Assembly: GCA_032622095.1 (NCBI GenBank)
Contig: CP136066.1
Location: 100,893,319 to 100,957,318 of the forward strand
Direction: 5' to 3'
Source of the DNA: Siphonodentalium dalli
Lineage: Eukaryota > Mollusca > Scaphopoda > Gadilida > Siphonodentaliidae
DNA length: 64,000 nt
Made by a program: the position numbers and the translations under genes. Positions 47,024 to 59,000 of this stretch are shown here, piece after piece (the stretch's first letter is position 1; the number at the start of each line of letters is the position of its first letter). The notes below the pieces were generated by a model, which had not been told where the DNA came from, searched no databases, and was given only the letters and a program-made list of their open reading frames with translations.

Positions 47024-47917
47024 TAGTATTAATGATGCCGTGAACAGTTCTACGTCGCACCACACAACTTGAAGTCTCGGCCACTAGACGATCACTACAG
47101 AGCAGAAACATTCTCAAACCGCTACTCAACCACGGGGATACAGCCTTACACTCCAGCCACGGATAGACAGCCTCACATACTAGACCAACGCATCAATCAA
47201 CGGTCAACAAACCAGACAATCTCAACCACGACTCAACCACGGGAACACAGCCTGGTGATATTGGCAGATCCGGTGATCACCAATATTCTCGTGTTGAGAA
47301 TTTTTGAAAATACGACATTACACACAGACACGTACAATTTCAACCACACTTCTCCTACATCAATATATCAAGTTTTCGCCACATGCTCGGACACAGCTTC
47401 TTCAACTGTACAGTCAACAGTGCTTCTCCAGCTATAATCATTCAGTACGTCTCGAACAGAGTTTCATCAACCACAGCTAGATTACACAGTTAATCCAACA
47501 ATAAACATTCACACACGGTTCCGGACACACTTTGGTCACACACAAACTCACATCTACAAAACATTCGTTAGCTCACCTACCAGTTCCAGTATAGACATTC
47601 ATCTCTACAGATTCATGCACATCATTATTCTTGGAAATCTGGTGAGTGACCATTCACTTTATCATTGCTGCCACATACACTTTGCACACCCATTGAAAAT
47701 CCCATTTCCACATTTCATCCATGCACACGCGTTGGAACAAAACAAAGACACTTTATTATACAACAATATACACTTACACAACATTTAACCGCCAAAAAAA
47801 AAAAAAAAAAAAAAAATGTACATAAAAGCCGTACATATTGTGATAATTCGCGTTAAATGCAATCCAAGAAAACAAATTATTCACCATTAAACTGTTTTAA
47901 TTATATCGAACCATACA
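47024..47917 (+). other. Start of the LTR element interior, within A
   Basis: This is CA-rich sequence without a gag or pol frame. The longest open frame (47069-47437) is low complexity and lacks any known motif. A run of about 23 A is at 47793-47815. Sequence after 47917 differs between the two copies of A. Confidence 0.6.
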
Positions 47918-50900
47918 CCGCCCATCGACAACACGGGTGCACCATGCAAAAAAAAAAAAATATATATATATAATTAACGCAAACCAGAAACGCTCTTCAT
48001 TTAAGCCATCGCATTAAAAACAGCTAACTTTCTACGTGCACACAACTAACACGCGAACTGGACTTCACTTTAATGTACTAAACAACCGTCCACGTGATGC
48101 GCAACATATACACGCATCATGTCATTCACGGGCAATAAAACACCACTCTGGTAGAAAACGCGCAACTTTTCACATTAAAATTAAATTTAATAAGGCGTAT
48201 TTCATATGAAATACGAATTAAATAAATACGAATTGGTTAAGTTATAATGCAAACTAACTTCAACACAAAACATTCGGCAAACATTTCGCTGCCCATGAAA
48301 CATAGCCGTATCATGCAGTTAGAATGCGATACGAGGCATTACATATCTAGATATAACTTATGGTAACTTCGATACAACACAATCACTAATTTTAGATAAT
48401 GCACATGATGTTATTAGTATTATATAAAACATGTTTTACAAGGCAGCCAAAACGACACCTTCTCCTACCCTCTCCCTTAGACGTTGAGAGACAGACTGTC
48501 ATCTCACAATATGGGCTTGCCAAAGAGGGAAAGTCTTTTGTCCATGCATGTTGCATGGCCATTTAGCATATAGATCAAACAGGGCACTATCTCGCTTCCC
48601 AAATTTCAAACACTCCATAACAGGTGCACGTTGAGTCATCGTCGACGCTAACATCGAAGCAATTAAACTCAATTAGCATGTAATATGACGACTGACACTC
48701 AGCGTCTTTGACCAATCGATCACGTGCGGCTCGTGCCAACCTGTCAATCACTGATTCTGCCACATGCCATCTCCGCGTCTATAATATTGATGGATTTTCC
48801 ATATGGCAAACTCCTGTTCGGCTGAAGTCATAACTTCAAAAGTATATCGAGCCAAATATCTGATTTTCAATTCTGAATTATCTACTATCACTTACAATAT
48901 TATATATCCACATTCGCGATATGCTTTCAATTCGAGTATATATATACATATATCGATGAAAATTATGGAAATCAGGAACTCAGTTACATATTCATAGCTT
49001 CAAATATGCTTGACTCAATAATATAATCAGCGACATAGCACACGCACATACATATCAATCACAGTCTCGTATACATCTAGATGCCTCATCTATACATACC
49101 CCGACCCGAAAATTAAGTATTACCCCCCCCCCCCACTTGCTGGGCCAGCACACACATCACATTGACATATTTATCAGTTTCACGCTCTCGAAAAAGTCCA
49201 TAATACGTATATTTAAATTCAAAATTACTTGATATTCATTAACTAAGTTATTAGTATATCGCACGGCGCCTATCACGCGCAATTGCATTCAATTGGGGGA
49301 GCCCCCCCCCCCCCAATAAAACCAGCCCATCTCATACATAATAGAATAGGAGAAACCTAAGGCAAGCTAACCAATCAAATTCTGCCTACGAGAAATCACC
49401 AAAAGCAAAAAATTATTTCACTGCTCGCATAAATGTTTATATATATAAAGCCTGACACACTAATTATCTATCATTCGTTCCGTGTGCTTTTCTCCCTCGT
49501 CATATACAGGGACCCCGCCAATTTAACATGCGGATGCTTTCAAGTATCATATTTCTCATTACATTCATAGCAATTAGTTACAAGTGCTAAATGGGTCTCA
49601 CACAATCATGCAGAGAATACCTTCCAAACTCGGCCCCATTTGATGCCAATGCAATCACGTGTTAACCATCAATTCACCACCGGCTCCGTTTATGTCAGCG
49701 ATTCGCTTCGAATGCTAAAGAGGTTACCCACAGAAAGACTGTAGGATACAAACCCATAATGGCAGATCGCGTGATCAATGCCATACTCCACATGTCTATT
49801 TAAAAATTTAGTTTATTGGAAATTACCCATTATAATTCAAGAATAGATACATTAACCCAAACGTTACCGTCTTCATACCCGAGGAATAATTGTAAAATCA
49901 CATGGAAATTAATATAGATTCCCAAAATGGCTTACCCGATTTTATATTAATTAATTAACCCTTTAACACTAGCATTTTTTTTAAATCACAAATATTACCT
50001 CCGACCAATATACAGGAAAACAAATAAAACTTTTAAACAAACATTAGCTAACTTATATTTAAACTAACTAACCAGATACTGTTAGTCCTCAGCATATCTT
50101 CTATACGGTGTACCTACGATTATAGGACATTCATCAGTGTGCACTGAGACGACATTTGCTCTTAAAAGCAATATCAAGGTCATTATAGACAGAGCAACAA
50201 TCCAATAATTCATTTATATTATTCATAAATATCTTCATAACTGACCAACCCGTGAATCAAACGGTTGGATACATGTATACACGAAGTTAAGAGTGTCTAC
50301 TCCACATATCATTGTAATATATACACGCCAACAATTTATTGGCATTAATGACATATTCATAACTGATCAACCCCGTAATCAAACCATGAACGCAAATATA
50401 CGTCGCTGATAAAACGATTATAATATATGTATACACTAAGTCATAGTGTCTACTCACACATCACATTGACATATTTAATAATTGTAGAGTATAGAGTACT
50501 CATCTTCATGATAACAAAACTCGTTCTCATGATTATTATGTCAATGCAATACGAGCGCATATACTTTACGCCAGTCAGATGTCTGACAAATTGATCGTGT
50601 AAATATATATATATATACTGATTGTGCTAAGGCACGACACACGATACCTTTACTCGCAATGTTCGAATAATAGCATAACAATAACGGTAGGATTATACAC
50701 CTACCTCAAATCACTGCATCTCACCAACCATTCGCTAAAGCATTACCGCACCCCCTCCCTTACGCCGATAATCGCGAAATTATGATTTCATTAGAAATCA
50801 ATTCATAAGCGACGAATTATGCCCAAAACGAGACTGCAAAAATGTCAGACACAAGTACACAATCATACAATGCGCACCAGTTAACTTCATACATTGAACA

Positions 50901-51216
50901 CTATCAACCACCCATGAAAACACTTTCTATGCACTTAACGTGCTAATAATCACATACTCACCTTATTTTTGCCACAACATAATCATTAGTCACATATCTC
51001 ATAACGCGCAGCCCCCCCCCCCCATGCAAACATGTCAAATATCCCACGAACCTACTGCTACAATAGCGCTCTTTATATATTGGGCGCACTCACGTGCTAT
51101 ATATATTAAACACAATTATACGCGAAGGGCATCATATACATATATCATCTCTATCACCAATAATAAAACACAACTTTAATATAACAAAACAAAAAAGACC
51201 CCTAAAAACCCGCAAC

Positions 51217-51670
51217 AAAAACGCTCTTTATTATAGAGCGATTGGTACATAAGCCACGGCATTTCTCCCGTCAACAACCCATTCCCCAACCCCTACCTCA
51301 TTTTACGGACAGTTGTCCGACCTTATTTGAGGCCATGAAACCATAAATACCGACACAAACGCTCTTTATTATAGAGCGATTGGTACATAAACCACGGCAT
51401 TTCTCCCATCAACAACCCATTCCCCAATCCCTACCTCATTTTACGGACAGTTGTCCGACCTTATTTGAGGCCATGAAACCATAAATACCGCCACAAACGC
51501 TCTTTATTATAGAGCGATTGGTACATAAACCACGGCATATCTCACATCAACAACACTTTCCCCAATCCCTACCTCATTTTACGGACATTCGTCCGACCTT
51601 ATTTGAGGTCATGACACCCTAAAACTGCCACTAAACGCCTTTTATTATATGGCGTGTGGAATATTAACCA
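51217..51670 (+). repeat. 138-bp tandem repeat, four units, with two hairpins per unit
   Basis: Units start at 51221, 51359, 51497 and 51635. Each has CGCTCT-TTATTAT-AGAGCG, a perfect 6-bp stem, and about 80 bp later CGGACA-GT-TGTCCG, also self-complementary (one base changed in the third unit). The fourth unit is diverged but keeps a compensated stem (ACGCC...GGCGT). The mirror block is at about 55550-56003. Confidence 0.88.
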
Positions 51671-52078
51671 CGGCATGCATCACCCAGATATTCACTATTT
51701 CCCAATCCTAATATGAAAGTCCAAACGAAAGTCCCCCCCCCCCCGCCCCCACACCCCCCTTCCCCCACAAAATTTTATTTCACCCGCTCTCAAGCAATAT
51801 CTCTTCGAGGCATCTACACATAATGTCCAATGATAAATTAACACACTAAACATCATCTAATAATCAGATTATAACTCAATACTAGCAAGTCCAGTGTGCA
51901 CAGTGCACACAGGGCTAAACTTGCTTTCCTCAAACAACAAAAAATAAATACAATAAAAATATGTTACACAAGTATCATATCAATAAATAGGAATATTTCA
52001 ACATAAACTAATAATATAAACAAACATTACCCAGCCAATTTATCTGCCTCATAACATAACCAAAACTATCCATAAAAT

Positions 52079-52099
52079 ATGGGCAAGGGAAATGCCCAT
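52079..52099 (+). repeat. Small hairpin shared with the LTR
   Basis: ATGGGCA and TGCCCAT face each other across AGGGAAA. The same 21 bases with several flanking bases on both sides also occur in the LTR at 46751-46771 (and 62154-62174) and in B' at 55120-55140. Confidence 0.8.
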
Positions 52100-52100
52100 A

Positions 52101-52632
52101 ACGTACATGTTAACGGCCAATCAAGGCCTAATTAACTTAACATGTAATATATAACACACGACAAACGTGTGTACACAGTTACCTATCAAATCCTCACATG
52201 CCATTCCCCATCCAATTCCCATGACACCCGAATGCCCTTCCACAAGAAAATCTCCAAATACAACGTACATGTTAACGGCCAATCAAGGCCTAATTAACTT
52301 AACATGTAATCTATAACACACGACAAACGTGTGTACACAGTTACCCATCAAATCCTCATATGCCATTCCCCATCCAATTCCCATGACACCCGAACGCCCT
52401 TCCACAAGAAAATCTCCAAATACAACGTACATGTTAACGGCCAATCAAGGCCCAGTTAACTTAACATGTAATCTATAACACACGACAAACGTGTGTACAC
52501 AGTTACCCATCAAATCCTCATATGCCATTCCCCATCCAATTCCCATGACACCCGAACGCCCTTCCACAAGAAAATCTCCAAATACAACGTACATGTTAAC
52601 GGCCAATCAAGGCCCAGTTAACTTAACATGTA
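52101..52632 (+). repeat. 162-bp tandem repeat, three full units and a partial
   Basis: Units start at 52101, 52263, 52425 and 52587. Each opens with TACATGTTAA...TTAACATGTA, an inverted repeat of 10 bp around a ~23-base centre that has GGCC at both sides, followed by CACACG-ACAAA-CGTGTG, a second hairpin. The mirror array in B' has one more unit. Confidence 0.9.
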
Positions 52633-52840
52633 TATAACACACAGTGCACAATCGTGCATAAAAATCCCAAATACATGTACAGAGCTAACTGAAGCTCACT
52701 CTTACATACATGTAACGCGCAATACACGGACCCCACATGCATCTATATCGTGCATAAAACAAAAATCCAATACACGTGAACACGAAATTCACGTACAAAC
52801 TTCACCCAATACCGCCGCTTACCAAAATGTGCATATACAG

Positions 52841-54216
52841 TGCCAAAATAGGCTCACCATGTGCACTTTATCCCAAACGACACAAATATTGTCAGCCCTT
52901 AAGCAATATTTATCATATTCTTCCCTACCCCATATATTATTGTCAAATATACTTGCCAATGATTAACTGTCATTAATAACATATTCATATACGCCCTATA
53001 TCGGATCTTATAACTAAAATTAACACATGTCCAACATCAGTTCATACTACCATTACTATTCATTAAGGCCAAACGATGTATAGAACCCACGTATATAGAA
53101 GCATCAAGTTTCTTCATCCAAATCCCACACACGTACAATCATCGAGTTGTTCCAATAGGACAACGGAATACAAATTTCCGATATAATTTGTCCAGGAACA
53201 AAATATCACGTCACGAACACATTTTGTTCAAATATATCAATACAATTAAATAGGAACATACACTTACCATTCATATACAATGCTACCGATATAGATCACC
53301 ATGCAATGATAATATTTTTTATTTATATAAAGGCATATCCCCCTGTACATATAAACACACGCAACTTCACATATACAGCCAGACTTATATGACTCATCAC
53401 ACATGGGTTCGATAAGACTAAAGGACGCGACATTTGTATCTAATATCAATAAAATTGAAAGCTACTAGCAAATGCCAATCAGTTCGGCTATCGTCGATAT
53501 GATATATGTCAAACACGCGCGCTCCAAATATATTTAATTATATATATACTTATATACTTCACCACATCATTTTCCATAAGGGGCATATTTCTACCCAAAA
53601 TATCGTTACTGCGAAAATGTCTGAACAGCTGCAACAAAGCAACGCTATATTATGACACGATAGGCTGTGAAATATAAGCATCAAGAAACAGATCAATTAA
53701 CATGCCACGAGCACCATCTCATAAACACACGTGTTCTTAACAAGATGAATCACCAAACCAATACGCTACACTCCAGCCAAAAGGTCAACTTGACCCCAAC
53801 ACATTCATATCTAAAATTATAAATATGTGCAAACATTTACAGCAATGGTAAAAACGAATTGTCTCTCATCATAATTTATTTCACCATTTTATTATTGAAT
53901 GCATTGTTATTATATGTACGTCTATTACCAATGTGCTACAATTTCAGCCTCATCCACATTACATGATCACCATTACCCCAGTTAGGTCCATAATTTTGAT
54001 GTTACATAAGATTTTCCGCTGCGCTAAAAATCTTACACGGGTAGGGGACATATGTGAGATAACTACCCATTATAATCTCACAACTTGATTCAAACTATAC
54101 GAATGTCCCAATATATAAAACCCCAAACTCAGATATTCGTGTTCGGTTCTCGAAACCTCACACGTATTATTCTCAGCGAAGATATACACACAATGAAGAT
54201 GGCTCCCAAATATGAC
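52841..54216. other. Spacer C between the inverted arms
   Basis: This is the only part between the arms that is single copy in the window, except its last 162 bases, which are the start of an LTR (54053-54214). No gene is present. Just before the LTR a 9-bp perfect hairpin (TAAGATTTT...AAAATCTTA, 54007-54035) and the purine-rich GGGTAGGGGACATA are seen. Two bases (AC) separate the LTR fragment from B'. Confidence 0.7.
54053..54214 (+). mobile_element. Truncated LTR fragment (first 162 bp)
   Basis: Matches 46592-46753 with about one substitution (CACGTATTATT versus CACGTCTTATT) and ends three bases into the ATGGGCA hairpin arm of the LTR, where the inverted arm B' takes over. Confidence 0.9.
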
Positions 54217-54424
54217 CTGTATATGCACATTTTGGTAAGCGGCGGTATTGGGTGAAGTTTGTACGTGAATTTCGTGTTCACGTGTATTGGATTTTTGTTT
54301 TATGCACGATATAGATGCATGTGGGGTCCGTGTATTGCGCGTTACATGTATGTAAGAGTGAGCTTCAGTTAGCTCTGTACATGTATTTGGGATTTTTATG
54401 CACGATTGTGCACTGTGTGTTATA

Positions 54425-55118
54425 TACATGTTAAGTTAACTGGGCCTTGATTGGCCGTTAACATGTACGTTGTATTTGGAGATTTTCTTGTGGAAGGGCG
54501 TTCGGGTGTCATGGGAATTGGATGGGGAATGGCATATGAGGATTTGATGGGTAACTGTGTACACACGTTTGTCGTGTGTTATAGATTACATGTTAAGTTA
54601 ACTGGGCCTTGATTGGCCGTTAACATGTACGTTGTGTTTGGAGATTTTCTTGTGGAAGGGCGTTCGGGTGTCATGGGAATTGGATGGGGAATGGCATATG
54701 AGGATTTGATGGGTAACTGTGTACACACGTTTGTCGTGTGTTATAGATTACATGTTAAGTTAATTAGGCCTTGATTGGCCGTTAACATGTACGTTGTATT
54801 TGGAGATTTTCTTGTGGAAGGGCGTTCGGGTGTCATGGGAATTGGATGGGGAATGGCATATGAGGATTTGATGGGTAACTGTGTACACACGTTTGTCGTG
54901 TGTTATAGATTACATGTTAAGTTAATTAGGCCTTGATTGGCCGTTAACATGTACGTTGTATTTGGAGATTTTCTTGTGGAAGGGCGTTCGGGTGTCATGG
55001 GAATTGGATGGGGAATGGCATGTGAGGATTTGATAGGTAACTGTGTACACACGTTTGTCGTGTGTTATATATTACATGTTAAGTTAATTAGGCCTTGATT
55101 GGCCGTTAACATGTACGT
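54425..55118 (-). repeat. 162-bp tandem repeat in B', four full units and a partial
   Basis: Minus-strand counterpart of 52101-52632. Unit ends (ACGT) fall at 54470, 54632, 54794, 54956 and 55118, a strict 162-bp period. It has one unit more than in B. Confidence 0.9.
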
Positions 55119-55549
55119 TATGGGCATTTCCCTTGCCCATATTTTATGGATAGTTTTGGTTATGTTATGAGGCAGATAAATTGGCTGGGTAATGTTTGTT
55201 TATATTATTAGTTTATGTTGAAATATTCCTATTTATTGATATGATACTTGTGTAACATATTTTTATTGTATTTATTTTTTGTTGTTTGAGGAAAGCAAGT
55301 TTAGCCTTGTGTGCACTGTGCACACTGGACTTGCTAGTATTGAGTTATAATCTGATTATTAGATGATGTTTAGTGTGTTAATTTATCATTGGACATTATG
55401 TGTAGATGCCTCGAAGAGATATTGCTTGAGAGCGGGTGAAATAAAATTTTGTGGGGGAAGGGGGGTGTGGGGGCGGGGGGGGGGGGGACTTTCGTTTGGA
55501 CTTTCATATTAGGATTGGGAAATAGTGAATATCTGGGTGATGCATGCCG

Positions 55550-56003
55550 TGGTTAATATTCCACACGCCATATAATAAAAGGCGTTTAGTGGCAGTTTTA
55601 GGGTGTCATGACCTCAAATAAGGTCGGACGAATGTCCGTAAAATGAGGTAGGGATTGGGGAAAGTGTTGTTGATGTGAGATATGCCGTGGTTTATGTACC
55701 AATCGCTCTATAATAAAGAGCGTTTGTGGCGGTATTTATGGTTTCATGGCCTCAAATAAGGTCGGACAACTGTCCGTAAAATGAGGTAGGGATTGGGGAA
55801 TGGGTTGTTGATGGGAGAAATGCCGTGGTTTATGTACCAATCGCTCTATAATAAAGAGCGTTTGTGTCGGTATTTATGGTTTCATGGCCTCAAATAAGGT
55901 CGGACAACTGTCCGTAAAATGAGGTAGGGGTTGGGGAATGGGTTGTTGACGGGAGAAATGCCGTGGCTTATGTACCAATCGCTCTATAATAAAGAGCGTT
56001 TTT
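55550..56003 (-). repeat. 138-bp tandem repeat in B'
   Basis: Minus-strand counterpart of 51217-51670 with the same four units and hairpins. Confidence 0.88.
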
Positions 56004-59000
56004 GTTGCGGGTTTTTAGGGGTCTTTTTTGTTTTGTTATATTAAAGTTGTGTTTTATTATTGGTGATAGAGATGATATATGTATATGATGCACTTCGCGT
56101 ATAATTGTGTTTAATATATATAGCACGTGAGTGCGCCCAATATATAAAGAGCGCTATTGTAGCAGTAGGTTCGTGGGATATTTGACATGTTTGCATGGGG
56201 GGGGCGGCTGCGCGTTATGAGATATGTGACTAATGATTATGTTGTGGCAAAAATAAGGTGAGTATGTGATTATTAGCACGTTAAGTGCATAGAAAGTGTT
56301 TTCATGGGTGGTTGATAGTGTTCAATGTATGAAGTTAACTGGTGCGCATTGTATGATTGTGTACTTGTGTCTGACATTTTTGCAGTCTCGTTTTGGGCAT
56401 AATTCGTCGCTTATGAATTGATTTCTAATGAAATCATAATTTCGCGATTATCGGCGTAATGGAGGGGGTGCGGTAATGCTTTAGCGAATGGTTGGTGAGA
56501 TGCAGTGATTTGAGGTAGGTGTATAATCCTACCGTTATTGTTATGCTATTATTCGAACATTGCGAGTAAAGGTATCGTGTGTCGTGCCTTAGCACAATCA
56601 GTATATATATATATATTTACACGATCAATTTGTCAGACATCTGACTGGCGTAAAGTATATGCGCTCGTATTGCATTGACATAATAATCATGAGAACGAGT
56701 TTTGTTATCATGAAGATGAGTACTCTATACTCTACAATTATTAAATATGTCAATGTGATGTGTGAGTAGACACTATGACTTAGTGTATACATATAATATA
56801 ATCGTTTTATCAGCGACGTATATTTGCGTTCATGGTTTGATTACGGGGTTGATCAGTTATGAATATGTCATTAATGCCAATAAATTGTTGGCGTGTATAT
56901 ATTACAATGATATGTGGAGTATACACTCTTAACTTCGTGTATACATGTATCCAACCGTTTGATTCACGGGTTGGTCAGTTATGAAGATATTTATGAATAA
57001 TATAAATGAATTATTGGATTGTTGCTCTGTCTATAATGACCTTGATATTGCTTTTAAGAGCAAATGTCGTCTCAGTGCACACTGATGAATGTCCTATAAT
57101 CGTAGGTACACCGTATAGAAGATATGCTGAGGACTAACAGTATCTGGTTAGTTAGTTTAAATATAAGTTAGCTAATGTTTGTTTAAAAGTTTTATTTGTT
57201 TTCCTGTATATCGGTCGGAGGTAATATTTGTGATTTAAAAAAAATGCTAGTGTTAAAGGGTTAATTAATTAATATAAAATCGGGTAAGCCATTTTGGGAA
57301 TCTATATTAATTTCCATGTGATTTTACAATTATTCCTCGGGTATGAAGACGGTAACGTTTGGGTTAATGTATCTATTCTTGAATTATAATGGGTAATTTC
57401 CAATAAACTAAATTTTTAAATAGACATGTGGAGTATGGCATTGATCACGCGATCTGCCATTATGGGTTTGTATCGTACAGTCTTTCTGTGGGTAACCTCT
57501 TTAGCATTCGAAGCGAATCGCTGACATAAACGGAGCCGGTGGTGAATTGATGGTTAACACGTGATTGCATTGGCATCAAATGGGGCCGAGTTTGGAAGGT
57601 ATTCTCTGCATGATTGTGTGAGACCCATTTAGCACTTGTAACTAATTGCTATGAATGTAATGAGAAATATGATACTTGAAAGCATCCGCATGTTAAATTG
57701 GCCGGGTCCCTGTATATGACGAGGGAGAAAAGCACACGGAACGAATGATAGATAATTAGTGTGTCAGGCTTTATATATATAAACATTTATGCGAGCAGTG
57801 AAATAATTTTTTGCTTTTGGTGATTTCTCGTAGGCAGAATTTGATTGGTTAGCTTGCCTTAGGTTTCTCCTATTCTATTATGTATGAGATGGGCTGGTTT
57901 TATTGGGGGGGGGGGGGCTCCCCCAATTGAATGCAATTGCGCGTGATAGGCGCCGTGCGATATACTAATAACTTAGTTAATGAATATCAAGTAATTTTGA
58001 ATTTAAATATACGTATTATGGACTTTTTCGAGAGCGTGAAACTGATAAATATGTCAATGTGATGTGTGTGCTGGCCCAGCAAGTGGGGGGGGGGGGGTAA
58101 TACTTAATTTTCGGGTCGGGGTATGTATAGATGAGGCATCTAGATGTATACGAGACTGTGATTGATATGTATGTGCGTGTGCTATGTCGCTGATTATATT
58201 ATTGAGTCAAGCATATTTGAAGCTATGAATATGTAACTGAGTTCCTGATTTCCATAATTTTCATCGATATATGTATATATATACTCGAATTGAAAGCATA
58301 TCGCGAATGTGGATATATAATATTGTAAGTGATAGTAGATATTTCAGAATTGAAAATCAGATATTTGGCTCGATATACTTTTGAAGTTATGACTTCAGCC
58401 GAACAGGAGTTTGCCATATGGAAAATCCATCAATATTATAGACGCGGAGATGGCATGTGGCAGAATCAGTGATTGACAGGTTGGCACGAGCCGCACGTGA
58501 TCGATTGGTCAAAGACGCTGAGTGTCAGTCGTCATATTACATGCTAATTGAGTTTAATTGCTTCGATGTTAGCGTCGACGATGACTCAACGTGCACCTGT
58601 TATGGAGTGTTTGAAATTTGGGAAGCGAGATAGTGCCCTGTTTGATCTATATGCTAAATGGCCATGCAACATGCATGGACAAAAGACTTTCCCTCTTTGG
58701 CAAGCCCATATTGTGAGATGACAGTCTGTCTCTCAACGTCTAAGGGAGAGGGTAGGAGAAGGTGTCGTTTTGGCTGCCTTGTAAAACATGTTTTATATAA
58801 TACTAATAACATCATGTGCATTATCTAAAATTAGTGATTGTGTTGTATCGAAGTTACCATAAGTTATATCTAGATATGTAATGCCTCGTATCGCATTCTA
58901 ACTGCATGATACGGCTATGTTTCATGGGCAGCGAAATGTTTGCCGAATGTTTTGTGTTGAAGTTAGTTTGCATTATAACTTAACCAATTCGTATTTATTT

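Larger units (their letters stand above)
43788..47917 (+). repeat. Large direct repeat A, copy 1 (4130 bp)
   Basis: The segment from TCTAATAGCACGG to GAACCATACA recurs at 59191-63320 with a constant offset of 15403 bp at both ends. I noticed about ten substitutions and a few single-base indels between the copies, so they are very recent. The left boundary lies inside a unit of the local repeat block, which continues naturally to the left of this copy; the left boundary of copy 2 is therefore the derived one. The segment contains a short-repeat block, a double-hairpin MITE and a complete LTR. Confidence 0.95.
48035..52840 (+). repeat. Inverted arm B (4.8 kb)
   Basis: The segment is repeated in inverse orientation at 54217-59185. 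The outer end (48035) pairs with 59185 and the inner end (52840) with 54217. The arms differ in length by almost exactly one 162-bp tandem unit and otherwise by scattered single bases. There is no recognisable gene. The arm has C-runs of about 12-14 at about 49123, 49303, 51012 and 51732, and two tandem repeat blocks. Confidence 0.95.
46592..54214 (+). mobile_element. Non-coding LTR retrotransposon (LARD-like), 3' LTR truncated
   Basis: The 5' LTR is 46592-47023 and the interior 47024-54052; a second LTR begins at 54053 (TGTGAGATAAC) directly after a purine-rich GGGTAGGGGACATA that could serve as polypurine tract. Only the first 162 bases of the second LTR are present; they stop at 54214, where the inverted arm B' begins. 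The ~7-kb interior has no gag, protease, reverse transcriptase or integrase and consists of AT-rich DNA with C-runs and tandem repeats. Large non-coding LTR elements are called LARDs and depend on an autonomous partner. An alternative is that an LTR element was assembled from repeats by the rearrangement itself. Confidence 0.6.

Noticed and set aside
47069-47437. 122-codon open frame after the LTR as a possible gag gene
   Set aside because: It is Thr/Ser/Gln-rich low complexity, lacks gag or zinc-knuckle motifs, and in the second copy of A it is interrupted by a stop after a base change.
51221-51239. Histone mRNA 3' stem-loop
   Set aside because: CGCTCT-TTATTAT-AGAGCG has a 6-bp stem but a 7-base loop and the wrong stem bases; no histone gene is near.
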